A DNA stretch of 33,689 bases from Methylotenera sp. (GTDB taxonomy: Bacteria > Pseudomonadota > Gammaproteobacteria > Burkholderiales > Methylophilaceae), in assembly GCA_030693535.1 (NCBI GenBank), contig JAUYAL010000063.1, forward strand, positions 1 through 33,689. The letters run 5' to 3'. The position numbers were made by a program, and so were the translations under genes. Each line of letters opens with the position of its first letter. Within the stretch, counting starts at the first letter, position 1. Below the pieces are notes generated by a model. The model ran no database searches, was not told the DNA's origin, and saw only the letters and a program-made list of their open reading frames with translations. Shown piece after piece: positions 1 to 8,388 of the stretch.

Positions 1-244
1 ATTGGATATTTCCATTCTCATTAACAATTTAAAGACGGCCAGCGCAAGGAAAGCTAGAAATCGGTTTGAGGCACATCTTGTACAGTTCTATTACAAGCCG
101 TTGTTTTGGCATCGGGCGTACTTCGTTGGTAGTGTAGGCGGTGCGACGCTAGAAACAGTGCGAGCTTACGTGGACGCACAAGGCACGATGGAGCATGCAA
201 AAAAATCTGAAGCGAAAAAACTAAAATCAAAACAGCCCGCTTGA
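1..244 (+). CDS. tnpA: IS200/IS605-family Y1 transposase TnpA, C-terminal part (cut by left edge)
   Basis: This is the C-terminal part of a single-strand transposase of the Y1 HUH family, which excises and inserts IS200/IS605 elements as single-stranded DNA. The reading frame is open at the window edge, so the TTG at base 2 is not a real start. Seen directly: a segment with SVGGATLETVRAYVDAQ, matching the helix near the C-terminus of Y1 transposases. Its tyrosine (codon at 167-169) sits where the catalytic nucleophile lies, preceded by the usual FWHRAYFVGS stretch. The HUH histidines would be upstream, outside the window. The tail is Lys-rich and ends in TGA at 242-244. No tnpB follows downstream. 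If a tnpB partner exists it lies off the left edge, perhaps divergent. Confidence 0.85.
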   Translation, partial: LDISILINNLKTASARKARNRFEAHLVQFYYKPLFWHRAYFVGSVGGATLETVRAYVDAQGTMEHAKKSEAKKLKSKQPA

Positions 245-350
245 CCCACCTCTTGCATCAAAACTGGTTCGGAATTCGGCCAAGAGAGAGATGCGCGGGC
301 GAATGTTCAATTTGACCCGCCGTTTGCATTTTGCTTTGACCCACATAACA
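240..350. repeat. Cluster of TTGACCC direct repeats, possible IS21-type terminus
   Basis: Three copies of TTGACCC occur at 241-247, 312-318 and 336-342. The first two are part of an 18-base imperfect repeat (241-258 and 312-329, 15 of 18 identical, each ending TTGCAT). A GCGGG/CCCGC inverted pair lies at 295-299 and 316-320. Several short TTGACCC-type repeats near the tip are a known habit of IS21-family ends. Read on the minus strand, the block begins with TG at 350, as IS21 ends do. No istA or istB is visible, so this would be only a remnant. It overlaps the tnpA stop codon. Confidence 0.35.
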
Positions 351-541
351 ATGCAACAAGCTGGGCCTGATAAAGATTTAGAGCTAACATCATGGAAAAG
401 CTATATGCAGTTTTTATACAGGACTGGATCAAAGTTTTATGCATTTCAACAATCCAAATGATAAAAGTGAAACGATAATACTTACAAAAGAAGCTAATTG
501 ATCAAGAGCAAAGGATGATAGGTAGGTAATCACTTTAATGA
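245..541. other. Gene-free stretch between tnpA and cutA
   Basis: Beyond the TTGACCC repeats (to about 350) I see no convincing gene. The longest plus-strand frame from the ATG near 392 is only about 28 codons and has no recognisable product. No terminator is apparent after cutA. The stretch is best read as insertion-sequence debris plus intergenic DNA. Confidence 0.5.
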
Positions 542-853
542 TTAAATTGTTGAGTTTTCCGTGATCCACTCCTCATAAGATTTACTTGCTTTCAAAACCG
601 GTGTTGAGTAAATGGCTGGCAAATCATAACTATGTTCTTTAGTGACAAGCCTTAGAATATCTTCATATCTTGATTCAACTGTTTTGAAAGTTAACTTGTA
701 CTCAATCTCGTTATGAACTACATCTTGCCATGAGTAAAAACTTTCTATTTCATCAATGTGGACACAGGCGCATAATTTCTCAGTAATGGCTAGTTTTGCT
801 ATTTTTTTTGCCTCCTCCCGTGTTCCGCAGGTGGTACTAACTTCAATTAGCAT
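542..853 (-). CDS. cutA: CutA1-type divalent cation tolerance protein
   Basis: This is a small protein of the CutA1 family (PF03091), which forms very stable PII-like trimers. Loss of CutA was linked to copper tolerance in E. coli, but the biochemical role is unsettled. The 103 residues match the family's usual length of 100-115. Visible signature: EKLCACVHIDEIESFYSW (about residues 26-43), then HSYDLPAIYSTPV, the counterpart of the HPYEVPEI motif near the C-terminus, and a final YEEWI. It is isolated from other genes and more A+T-rich than the rpoD block. A promoter (TTGACC, 17 bases, TAGAAT) lies upstream. The family assignment is firm; the physiological role is not. Confidence 0.85.
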   Translation of the reverse strand: MLIEVSTTCGTREEAKKIAKLAITEKLCACVHIDEIESFYSWQDVVHNEIEYKLTFKTVESRYEDILRLVTKEHSYDLPAIYSTPVLKASKSYEEWITENSTI

Positions 854-885
854 ATTATTGATTAGATTGTATTGTTTAGAAATTC

Positions 886-914
886 ATTCTAAGTTTTATT
901 GAATACTTGGTCAA
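886..914 (-). promoter_or_regulatory. Sigma-70 promoter for cutA
   Basis: On the minus strand a -35 TTGACC (914-909) is separated by 17 bases from a -10 TAGAAT (891-886). The predicted transcript starts near 879, leaving a leader of about 25 bases before the cutA ATG at 853. Confidence 0.5.
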
Positions 915-1052
915 TGTGCTCTTTAATTACAGTTTTTACCATTGCGAATAAAACGAAAAATAATTAGAAATTAAGAGCTACTTCATACTCATAAAAAAAA
1001 TATTTTATTTGTTTAAATATTTTCTAAAGCAACAACATTCATAACTATAAAA

Positions 1053-1084
1053 AGAAAAAAGGACCCGGATTTCTCCAAGTCCTT
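1053..1084 (-). terminator. Rho-independent terminator after tRNA-Ile2
   Basis: Read on the minus strand, AAGGACTTGGA and TCCGGGTCCTT form an 11-pair stem (two G-T pairs) around a GAAA loop, followed by six T. It lies 5 bases beyond the tRNA CCA end, so it ends the tRNA transcript and possibly rpoD readthrough. Confidence 0.85.
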
Positions 1085-1089
1085 ATTTT

Positions 1090-1168
<79 letters not shown>

Positions 1169-1187
1169 GAAACCTTAACTTTACTTA

Positions 1188-3128
1188 TTAATCTTGGCCA
1201 GTTTCTAAGAAACTACGCAATCTTTCTGAACGCGTTGGATGGCGCAATTTACGTAATGCTTTTGCTTCAATTTGGCGAATGCGCTCACGTGTAACATCAA
1301 ACTGCTTACCTACTTCTTCCAGCGTATGGTCAGTATTCATTTCAATACCAAAACGCATCCGTAGCACTTTAGCTTCACGTGGCGTGAGTGATTCCAGAAC
1401 TTCACTTGTGGCATCGCGCAAGCTTGCATAAATTGCCGCGTCAACTGGCGCCAACGTTTGACCATCTTCAATAAAATCTCCCAAATGTGAATCTTCATCA
1501 TCACCAATCGGCGTTTCCATTGAGATAGGCTCTTTGCTGATTTTTAAGATTTTACGAATCTTATCTTCAGGCATTTCCATTTTTTCGGCTAATGTTGCCG
1601 GGTCTGGCTCAATGCCAGTTTCTTGCAATATTTGACGGCTGATACGATTCATTTTGTTGATTGTTTCAATCATATGCACAGGAATACGAATAGTTCTTGC
1701 CTGATCTGCAATCGAACGAGTAATTGCTTGGCGTATCCACCATGTAGCATAAGTTGAAAATTTAAACCCACGACGGTATTCAAATTTATCTACCGCTTTC
1801 ATTAAGCCGATATTTCCTTCTTGAATTAAATCCAAAAACTGCAACCCACGATTGGTATATTTTTTCGCGATTGAAATAACTAATCGTAAGTTAGCCTCAA
1901 TCATCTCTCGCTTCGCACGACGTGCACGCGCCTCGCCAGTAGTCATCTGCTTATTAATTTCTTTAAGTTCTTTAATTGGTATGCCAACGCTCTTCTCTAA
2001 ATCAATCAAACGCTGTTGTTGATCTAAAATTGAGTGGTTATAGCGTGTTAATTTTTCAACGTACGGCTTATCAGCTTTCAGCTCTTCAGCCAGCCAGTTT
2101 TGATTACACTCATTACCAGGGAAAGATTTTATGAAATACAGACGCGGCATTCCAGATTTTTCTACACAAAAATCCAACACTTTACGTTCATGCCCACGCA
2201 CTGTTTCAACCAAGTTTCGCACTTGATCACACAGACCTTCTACCTGCTTCGGTGAAAATCTAAATGCAGTAAGACCAACTAAAATCTCTGATAATAATGC
2301 TTGATATTCCGCATCTTGCGAACCTTTTACAGGCAGAATTACCGTCATTTTGTGATTGGCTGCGCGAATCGGCACAAACCGACTCAGGACTTCTTCTTTT
2401 AATTTAGCTAAAGCTTCGGCGGAAATAGCGGCTGCTTTTGCACCATCCTCATCACCTTCATCTTCATCTTCGATATCATCTTCCGATTCATCATCTTCAT
2501 CTACTTCCATTGCAGCAGCCTCAACAGCTCCTACGTCTGAATCAATCATGCCATCGACTAAATCATCAACACTTAATTCATCGTTCTCAATTTTAGTGAC
2601 TAAATCTAACAATGCTCCAATAGTGGTTGGACATGCCGCAATCGCCTGCACCATATGCTTTAAACCATCTTCAATGCGACGGGCAATTTCAACTTCACTT
2701 TCCCGAGTGAGCAAATCAACCGTACCCATCTCGCGCATATACATACGTACTGGGTCTGTAGTACGTCCGAAATCTGAATCCACAGTTGCAAGTGCCTGTT
2801 CCGCTTCCTCAACTGCATCTTCATCTGTCACAGCTGGTGGCGCATCTGACATTAATAACACTTCGGCATCAGGCGCTTCTTCGTACACCTGAATACCCAT
2901 GTCATTAATCATACCGATAATGCCATCGATCTGTTCTGAGTTTTGTACGTCATCTGGCAGATGATCGTTAATTTCCGCGTATGTTAAATAGCCGCGCTCT
3001 TTACCCAAGATAATGAGTGTTTTTAGGCGAGTGCGACGCTCATCAGCATTAGCTTCCAGTTGCTCTGGGCTAATAGTCTCTGTCTTCTTTTTTTCATCTG
3101 CCTGATCACTTTTCTTCGGTCTTGCCAT
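1188..3128 (-). CDS. rpoD: RNA polymerase primary sigma factor RpoD (sigma-70)
   Basis: This is the housekeeping sigma factor, which directs RNA polymerase to -35/-10 promoters. Its 646 residues fit the proteobacterial RpoD type. In order: region 1.1 (about 20-95); region 1.2 beginning [12 protein letters not shown] near residue 124; the non-conserved region with a very acidic run near 205-230; region 2 with [20 protein letters not shown] and the [10 protein letters not shown] recognition helix; region 3; and region 4 with the [20 protein letters not shown] helix-turn-helix close to the C-terminus. The ATG is preceded by a good AGAGGTG ribosome site. It follows dnaG by 96 bases, as in the classical rpsU-dnaG-rpoD cluster, and tRNA-Ile2 follows it closely. 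Confidence 0.98.
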   Translation of the reverse strand: MARPKKSDQADEKKKTETISPEQLEANADERRTRLKTLIILGKERGYLTYAEINDHLPDDVQNSEQIDGIIGMINDMGIQVYEEAPDAEVLLMSDAPPAVTDEDAVEEAEQALATVDSDFGRTTDPVRMYMREMGTVDLLTRESEVEIARRIEDGLKHMVQAIAACPTTIGALLDLVTKIENDELSVDDLVDGMIDSDVGAVEAAAMEVDEDDESEDDIEDEDEGDEDGAKAAAISAEALAKLKEEVLSRFVPIRAANHKMTVILPVKGSQDAEYQALLSEILVGLTAFRFSPKQVEGLCDQVRNLVETVRGHERKVLDFCVEKSGMPRLYFIKSFPGNECNQNWLAEELKADKPYVEKLTRYNHSILDQQQRLIDLEKSVGIPIKELKEINKQMTTGEARARRAKREMIEANLRLVISIAKKYTNRGLQFLDLIQEGNIGLMKAVDKFEYRRGFKFSTYATWWIRQAITRSIADQARTIRIPVHMIETINKMNRISRQILQETGIEPDPATLAEKMEMPEDKIRKILKISKEPISMETPIGDDEDSHLGDFIEDGQTLAPVDAAIYASLRDATSEVLESLTPREAKVLRMRFGIEMNTDHTLEEVGKQFDVTRERIRQIEAKALRKLRHPTRSERLRSFLETGQD

Positions 3129-3224
3129 GACACACCTCTAATTTTATGCTCGCCATGCGCTTAGCTTTCTTACCGGCATGGTGAATATGATTTCTACAAC
3201 CCTCTATTATAGCAGAATTAAACC

Positions 3225-4964
3225 CTATTTTGACTTGAGTTTATTACCTAAACTTTTAAGTAAAGCTCGTTCATCTTCAGTTAATGTACTCAAGGGTTTT
3301 TCGCTAATTTTCGCCAATAATGTATTTTCATTTTTGTTCAAATATACCTTTTGCAATTGCTGCCTTGCCCCTACAAGCTCCAACTCCAAATTTAGCGTTT
3401 CATCTAAGGCACTTAGCTCACGCTCTAATTCACGCATTAGTGCTGCATCCACCACATTTTCAAGAGCAAGCATGACGACTGAAGGTTTAGAATGGGGCTG
3501 ACTTAAACAAGTTTCAATAGTTCTGCGTAATAATAACTCTTCATCCGACTCACCTTCTAGCCAAAGCAAATCATCCGCGCTAGCGAGCGATGGATGACTC
3601 AGCATAGCTAAACAAAAACGCTTATGTAATGAATTTGTGGTACGCGTAAGTTTAGGTCTAGCTTGCACTGGCGACTTATTAAGATTAGGTAATTTAAGTA
3701 GACTTTGCATTTCATCAATAGATAACTGCGCTAATTCCGCCACTTTTTTACGTAAATACATCGCGCTACGTGGCGCATTTATTTGCTGCATGATAGGCTC
3801 TGCCTCGTTCAAAAAGCGCACTTTATCTTCCTGACTCTGCAAGGCATTATTTTCACTTAAATGCTTTAATATATATTGCGATAATGGCATGGCGGCTTTA
3901 ATTTCAGCCTCAAACTTTTCTTTACCAAATTCCCTTACATAAGAATCAGGATCATGCTCTTTGGGTAAAAACAAAAATGAAAGCTTTAAGCCATCGGTTA
4001 ACGCGGGCAATGCATTCATGACTGCTCGCCAAGCGGCAGTAAGCCCTGCACTATCTCCGTCAAAACAAAAAACAATCTCATCAGTTTGACGCATGAGCTT
4101 GGTAATATGAAATGGCGTGGTCGCCGTGCCTAAAGCAGCTACGGCATACTCAATGCCATATTGCGCCAAAGCTACAACATCCATATAACCTTCAACAACC
4201 AATGCTCTACCTGCATCGCGTATCGCTCGTCTCGCTAAAAATAGTCCGTAAAGCTCATGGCCTTTTTGGAATAAGGGCGTTTCAGGTGAGTTGTAATATT
4301 TTGGTGTATCTTCAGGATTAATTACTCTTCCACCAAAACCAATAACCTGCCCTTTTTGGTCATGAATTGGGAACATAATCCGATCACGAAAACGGTCATA
4401 ACGTTTGCCTTGCTCGTTTTCAACCACCAATCCAGCAATATTCAAAGCCTCATTCTCATATTGAGGGAAAACACCTTGTAAATTTTGCCAGCCTGCCGGC
4501 GCGTAGCCTATCTGAAATTTAGCAGCCACAGCTCCACTTAATCCCCGACCTTTTAAATATTCAATCGCTCGTTCTGAAATTTTTAACTGCGCTTTGTAAT
4601 ATTGCGAGGCTTGCTGTAATGATTCCTGCAATCCAACAACAACTTTAGGTGCTGGCTTATCTGGGTCACGCGCTTCTTGTGGCACAATCATACCAACCAT
4701 TCTGGCAAGCTCATTAATCGCTTCCACAAAACTTAAACCCTGATACTCCATTAGAAAACCTACTGCCGTTCCATGCGCGCCGCAACCAAAGCAATGATAA
4801 AACTGCTTAGTAGGACTAACAGTAAAGCTAGGAGACTTTTCATTGTGAAACGGGCAACAAGCAGAATAATTAGCGCCCGCTTTTTTTAGTGGCGTGCATT
4901 TATCAATCACATCAACGATGTCGACCCGATTGAGTAGCTCCTGTATAAAGCTTTCTGGAATCAA
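3225..4964 (-). CDS. dnaG: DNA primase DnaG
   Basis: Primase synthesises the RNA primers for Okazaki fragments and binds the replicative helicase DnaB. The 579 residues contain an N-terminal CHC2 zinc ribbon (C37, H40, C58, C61), the catalytic core, and a TOPRIM domain with VVEGYMDVVAL followed by the FCFDGDSAG acidic motif. A weaker C-terminal region should be the helicase-binding domain. The start codon is TTG (4964-4962). An in-frame TAG lies three codons upstream with no ATG between, and the encoded MIPESFIQELLNRVDIVDVI is the usual DnaG N-terminus. The ribosome site is weak. A terminator separates it from yqeY, so dnaG-rpoD probably has its own promoter in 4965-5023. Confidence 0.97.
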   Translation of the reverse strand: MIPESFIQELLNRVDIVDVIDKCTPLKKAGANYSACCPFHNEKSPSFTVSPTKQFYHCFGCGAHGTAVGFLMEYQGLSFVEAINELARMVGMIVPQEARDPDKPAPKVVVGLQESLQQASQYYKAQLKISERAIEYLKGRGLSGAVAAKFQIGYAPAGWQNLQGVFPQYENEALNIAGLVVENEQGKRYDRFRDRIMFPIHDQKGQVIGFGGRVINPEDTPKYYNSPETPLFQKGHELYGLFLARRAIRDAGRALVVEGYMDVVALAQYGIEYAVAALGTATTPFHITKLMRQTDEIVFCFDGDSAGLTAAWRAVMNALPALTDGLKLSFLFLPKEHDPDSYVREFGKEKFEAEIKAAMPLSQYILKHLSENNALQSQEDKVRFLNEAEPIMQQINAPRSAMYLRKKVAELAQLSIDEMQSLLKLPNLNKSPVQARPKLTRTTNSLHKRFCLAMLSHPSLASADDLLWLEGESDEELLLRRTIETCLSQPHSKPSVVMLALENVVDAALMRELERELSALDETLNLELELVGARQQLQKVYLNKNENTLLAKISEKPLSTLTEDERALLKSLGNKLKSK

Positions 4965-5023
4965 AATTATCTACTTATATTTAAGTCTTTTGGTAATTTT
5001 AGCTTAATTTAGATTTGGAAAAC

Positions 5024-5045
5024 AAAAAAGGAGCTTATCGCTCCT
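5024..5045 (-). terminator. Rho-independent terminator between yqeY and dnaG
   Basis: On the minus strand, AGGAGC and GCTCCT form a stem around a short GATAA loop, followed by six T. It lies 33 bases beyond the yqeY stop and 60 bases before the dnaG start, splitting the rpsU-to-rpoD cluster into two transcription units or acting as an attenuator. Confidence 0.8.
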
Positions 5046-5077
5046 CTACTATAAACATCTAAAAACTTAAATATTAC

Positions 5078-5521
5078 TTAAGCTAAACGCGTTTTAATTA
5101 AACCTGAAATCTTACCCATATCAGCCTTACCAGCAACTAAAGGCTTAATCGCAGCCATTACCTTGCTCATATCTTTAATCCCCGCAGCACCGACTTCAGC
5201 AACCACTTGCTCTAAAATTTCAGCAACTTCTGCATCGGTTAATTGTTGCGGTAAATAAGTTTGAAGTACGCTCACTTCGAACTTTTCAATATCAGCCAAG
5301 TCATCTCTGTTTGCAGATTCATAAGCGGCAATTGAATCACGTCGTTGTTTCAGCATCTTTTCAATTGCAGAGATAACGTCAGTATCACTTAATTCAATAC
5401 GCTCATCCACTTCACGCTGTTTAATAGCCGCCTGTAATAAGCGGATAGCGCCTAGACGCGCACTATCTTTAGCGCGCATTGCAGTTTTCATATCTTCTGT
5501 GATTTGTAACTTAAGGCTCAT
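5078..5521 (-). CDS. yqeY: GatB/YqeY-domain protein
   Basis: This is a 147-residue member of the YqeY family (PF09424), homologous to the C-terminal helical domain of the amidotransferase subunit GatB. The family's own function is not settled; tRNA binding is suspected from the homology. Seen directly: the start LKLQITEDMKTAMRAKDSAR with RLGAIRLLQAAIKQREVDER, then KMLKQRRDSIAAYESANR, EFEVSVLQTYLPQQL (here EKFEVSVLQTYLPQQL) and a C-terminal GKADMGKISGLIKTRL, all typical of the family. The gene sits between rpsU and dnaG, its common position in beta- and gammaproteobacteria, and a terminator follows it. It follows the DUF3144 gene by 15 bases. Confidence 0.92.
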   Translation of the reverse strand: MSLKLQITEDMKTAMRAKDSARLGAIRLLQAAIKQREVDERIELSDTDVISAIEKMLKQRRDSIAAYESANRDDLADIEKFEVSVLQTYLPQQLTDAEVAEILEQVVAEVGAAGIKDMSKVMAAIKPLVAGKADMGKISGLIKTRLA

Positions 5522-5536
5522 TAAAAATACGCGCTC

Positions 5537-5836
5537 TTACCTAATGTAAGTATCAAATTTAGCTTGATAATCTGCCATATGCTCAGTAAGCGCAATTCTG
5601 TATTGATTGACAAAGTACTCTAAGGCAGCAGTTTTTTCAGTCTCAAAGGCTTCTTTATTGCCACATTGTGTAGCAATTAAAAATGTATTAAACCTTGCAG
5701 AAGCAAACAAAAGACTCGAATTAACCACACCTACCTCATTGTTTTCAGCCTGCTCATTTGCAAAGCCGATAAACTTATCGGTCAGTTTCCAGAATGCTTC
5801 TTCTGAATTTTCTGGTGAGTTGTTTGAATCAGCCAT
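5537..5836 (-). CDS. DUF3144 family protein
   Basis: This is a 99-residue cytoplasmic protein matching the DUF3144 family (PF11342), whose function is unknown. Visible family features: EAFWKLTDKFIGFANEQ near the N-terminus, the SSLLFASARFNTFL helix in the middle, and ALEYFVNQYRIALTEHMADY near the end. It has no signal peptide or membrane segment. The gene sits 10 bases after rpsU and 15 bases before yqeY, so all three are probably on one mRNA with ribosomal protein S21. That suggests, but does not prove, a growth-linked role. I recognise the family from its conserved FAxARFN core; I cannot give a function. Confidence 0.8.
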   Translation of the reverse strand: MADSNNSPENSEEAFWKLTDKFIGFANEQAENNEVGVVNSSLLFASARFNTFLIATQCGNKEAFETEKTAALEYFVNQYRIALTEHMADYQAKFDTYIR

Positions 5837-5846
5837 TGACGGTTAA

Positions 5847-6059
5847 TTAGAATAATTTTGCTGGAAGTGTTTGTTTCATTAAACGACGGTATTGACGTTT
5901 AACAGCAGCAGCAGCTTTACGCTTACGCTCCCAAGTTGGTTTCTCGTAGAACTCGCGAGCGCGAAGATCATTCAACAAACCTGTTTTTTCAATTAGGCGT
6001 TTAAAACGGCGAAGGGCAACGTCAAACGGCTCATTTTCTTTTACGCGTACACTAGACAT
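5847..6059 (-). CDS. rpsU: 30S ribosomal protein bS21
   Basis: Ribosomal protein S21 is a small basic protein of the 30S platform, next to the 3' end of 16S rRNA. The 70 residues include [20 protein letters not shown] near the start, [15 protein letters not shown] in the middle and a Lys/Arg-rich C-terminus, all typical. The ATG at 6059 is preceded by AAGAGAGA. It heads the cluster rpsU, DUF3144, yqeY and, past a terminator, dnaG-rpoD. The promoter should lie in the 238-base divergent gap shared with tsaD; I see no clean -35/-10 pair there for this strand. Confidence 0.98.
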   Translation of the reverse strand: MSSVRVKENEPFDVALRRFKRLIEKTGLLNDLRAREFYEKPTWERKRKAAAAVKRQYRRLMKQTLPAKLF

Positions 6060-6297
6060 TCAATCTCTCTTATAAGAACAGTTTAATTAAAAAATAAATT
6101 ACAAAATAAAATGGGTATGCTCAAATTTCCACCAAGCGTTTAACGCGCTCACGATTTGGAAACTGAGAAAAGCCGACTATTTTAATCGCATAATTGTTTT
6201 TATTCAATTACTTTTATGCGTTTACCATTTGTTTTGTACATTTAGAGTTGAAATGCGCAATAATTCATCTTTTAGAATCTTTAAGTATTGAAATTAA

Positions 6298-7326
6298 ATG
6301 TTAATCTTAGGTGTGGAATCATCCTGCGACGAAACAGGGCTTGCATTATACGATACCGAGCAGGGGTTGCTCGCACACGCACTGCATTCGCAAGTTGAAA
6401 TGCATGCTGAGTATGGCGGTGTAGTTCCTGAGCTTGCTTCGCGAGACCATATACGTCGCGTATTACCACTTACTGAAAGTGTGCTAAAAACAGCAAACAA
6501 AACACTACAAGATATTAATGCAATCGCCTACACACAAGGTCCTGGTCTATCTGGCGCATTATTAGTCGGCACAAGCTTTGCAGAATCGCTCGCATTTAGC
6601 TTGCAAATCCCCACGATTAATGTGCATCATCTTGAAGGACATTTACTTGCACCTTTGCTTGAAGCTAATCCGCCCGCTTTTCCATTTGTGGCACTGCTTG
6701 TTTCTGGCGGCCATAGCCAACTGATGAGAGTGGATGGTATTGGCGAATATGAACTGCTTGGCGACACCTTAGATGACGCAGCTGGAGAAGCCTTTGACAA
6801 AACCGCTAAATTATTAGGTTTAGGTTATCCAGGCGGGCCTGCGCTTGCTAAGCTTGCTGAACAAGGTAAAGCACGCTTTAAGTTACCCCGTCCATTATTG
6901 AATAGCGGCGACTTGAACTTCAGTTTTAGTGGCTTAAAAACTGCGGTACTCACATTGGCAAATCAACACCAGCCTTTAGATACCCAAACTAAAGCGGATA
7001 TTGCATGGGAGTTTCAAGAAGCAGTGACAGAAATATTAACGCTAAAATGCATGACCGCATTGCGTGAAACTGGCTTAGATAATTTAGTAGTTTCAGGCGG
7101 CGTAGGCGCAAATTCAAGGTTGCGTCAAAATTTAAATGCCGCAACGAAACGCAAGTTATGCATAGTGAGCTACCCACGATTGGAGTTCTGCACGGACAAC
7201 GGCGCGATGATTGCCTTCGCAGGCGCAATGCGCCTTAAAGCCATGAATGGCAAAGGCAATAGAAATTATGGCTTTAGTGTGCGACCGAGGTGGGATTTAG
7301 CGGAATTGCAAAAGCCCGCCATTTAA
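6298..7326 (+). CDS. tsaD: tRNA threonylcarbamoyladenosine transferase TsaD
   Basis: TsaD (formerly Gcp/YgjD) transfers the threonylcarbamoyl group to A37 of ANN-reading tRNAs, together with TsaB, TsaC and TsaE. The 342 residues show the ASKHA ATPase fold. The N-terminus [14 protein letters not shown] is the family signature. The HHLEGH motif (H111 and H115) supplies the metal ligands, and the Gly-rich [30 protein letters not shown] and [12 protein letters not shown] segments are all present. The start ATG matches the family N-terminus exactly. The gene is divergent from rpsU, the usual arrangement in proteobacteria, and ends 8 bases from the convergent plsY stop. Confidence 0.97.
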   Translation: MLILGVESSCDETGLALYDTEQGLLAHALHSQVEMHAEYGGVVPELASRDHIRRVLPLTESVLKTANKTLQDINAIAYTQGPGLSGALLVGTSFAESLAFSLQIPTINVHHLEGHLLAPLLEANPPAFPFVALLVSGGHSQLMRVDGIGEYELLGDTLDDAAGEAFDKTAKLLGLGYPGGPALAKLAEQGKARFKLPRPLLNSGDLNFSFSGLKTAVLTLANQHQPLDTQTKADIAWEFQEAVTEILTLKCMTALRETGLDNLVVSGGVGANSRLRQNLNAATKRKLCIVSYPRLEFCTDNGAMIAFAGAMRLKAMNGKGNRNYGFSVRPRWDLAELQKPAI

Positions 7327-7334
7327 AGAGCCGA

Positions 7335-7958
7335 TTACTTTTTCTTACCAAAACCTGATTCAGTTCCCGCCAGTAGTTTTTGAATATTGCTTTTATGGCG
7401 CCAAATCAGCATTATCGCCATGACGGTCACCGTAATCACGTAGTCTTTATATGGTGACAGTAGAAACCATGCATATATTGGCGCGAGTGCCGCTGCCGAA
7501 ATTGCGCCGAGTGATGAGTAGCGTGAAACAGCAAATACCACAATCCAAGTTACCATTGCCGCCAAACCGAGTAATGGCGAAATAGCTAACATCACTCCCA
7601 GCGCAGTAGCCACGCCTTTGCCACCTTTAAATTTATAAAAAATTGGATACAAATGCCCAAAAAATACCGCTACACCAACCCAAGACACCACCCACATCAA
7701 CATATCAGACTGTAGCGCTAACCAAACAGGCAACCAACCTTTTAGCACATCACCCAGCAAAGTAAGCGCAGCAGCTAATTTCTTACCGCTACGCAGTACA
7801 TTAGTTGCGCCTGGATTACCTGAACCCACCGTTCGCGGATCTGGCAAACCAAACAACTTACTCACGATGATACCAAATGCGACAGAACCCAATAAATACG
7901 CAGCAACAATCCAAACTACTGGAATCAATGTTACTGGAACAAACCCTAATTCATTCAT
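7335..7958 (-). CDS. plsY: Acyl-phosphate--glycerol-3-phosphate acyltransferase PlsY
   Basis: PlsY is an integral membrane enzyme that acylates glycerol-3-phosphate at position 1 using acyl-phosphate, the first step of phospholipid synthesis. The 207 residues contain several hydrophobic segments. Conserved motifs: AYLLGSVAFGIIVSK (motif 1), DPRTVGSGNPGATNVLR (a phosphate-binding glycine loop, about residues 40-57) and FKGGKGVATALG (motif 3). It is convergent with tsaD and divergent from folB, a neighbourhood (tsaD-plsY-folB) widely conserved in proteobacteria. The family assignment is firm. Confidence 0.96.
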   Translation of the reverse strand: MNELGFVPVTLIPVVWIVAAYLLGSVAFGIIVSKLFGLPDPRTVGSGNPGATNVLRSGKKLAAALTLLGDVLKGWLPVWLALQSDMLMWVVSWVGVAVFFGHLYPIFYKFKGGKGVATALGVMLAISPLLGLAAMVTWIVVFAVSRYSSLGAISAAALAPIYAWFLLSPYKDYVITVTVMAIMLIWRHKSNIQKLLAGTESGFGKKK

Positions 7959-7972
7959 TTCGCCTAACCCTC

Positions 7973-8000
7973 TTGAGATGCTCTAAAATCACATTATATT
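7973..8000 (+). promoter_or_regulatory. Sigma-70 promoter for folB
   Basis: TTGAGA (7973-7978) and TATATT (7995-8000) are separated by 16 bases. The predicted start of transcription is near 8007, about 16 bases before the folB ATG. Confidence 0.4.
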
Positions 8001-8022
8001 TTATACGATAAACTTCAATAGT

Positions 8023-8376
8023 ATGGACACCATTTTTTTAGAACAAGTTAAAGTACAAACCAAACTAGGCGTACCCGAATGGGAACGCATGATGCCTCAA
8101 ACTATCATCCTAGATATTGAAATTGGTTACGACTTAACAAACGCCTGCAAAAGCGATGCTATTGCAGATACCATAGACTACGGCGCAGTGGTTAGCAGCA
8201 TACGCGAAACATTAACTGAAAATAGCTTTAAATTAGTAGAGGCTTTAGCCGAACATATTTGCCAATTGATTCTGAAAGAATTTGGTGCATTAAGTGTGAA
8301 GATTAAAGTGGCTAAACCTGGCATATTGCCGGGGCTAAAGGCGTTGGGGGTGGTAATTGAACGTACTAAAAATTAG
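8023..8376 (+). CDS. folB: Dihydroneopterin aldolase FolB
   Basis: FolB cleaves 7,8-dihydroneopterin to 6-hydroxymethyl-7,8-dihydropterin and glycolaldehyde in folate synthesis. The 117 residues fit the family. Visible motifs: the N-terminal DTIFLEQVKVQTKLGVPEWER, the DTIDYGAVVSSI segment in the middle, FKLVEALAEHICQLIL containing the substrate-binding Glu, and the VKIKVAKPGIL segment with the catalytic lysine region. It lies alone on the plus strand between divergent plsY and convergent xerD, 12 bases from the xerD stop. Confidence 0.95.
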   Translation: MDTIFLEQVKVQTKLGVPEWERMMPQTIILDIEIGYDLTNACKSDAIADTIDYGAVVSSIRETLTENSFKLVEALAEHICQLILKEFGALSVKIKVAKPGILPGLKALGVVIERTKN

Positions 8377-8388
8377 ATTGCTTTAAGC

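Noticed and set aside
2356..2892. A 178-codon open frame on the plus strand rich in Ser and Ala.
   Set aside because: It lies antisense to the acidic region of rpoD; Glu/Asp codons read backwards give Ser-rich frames. The rpoD frame is clearly coding.
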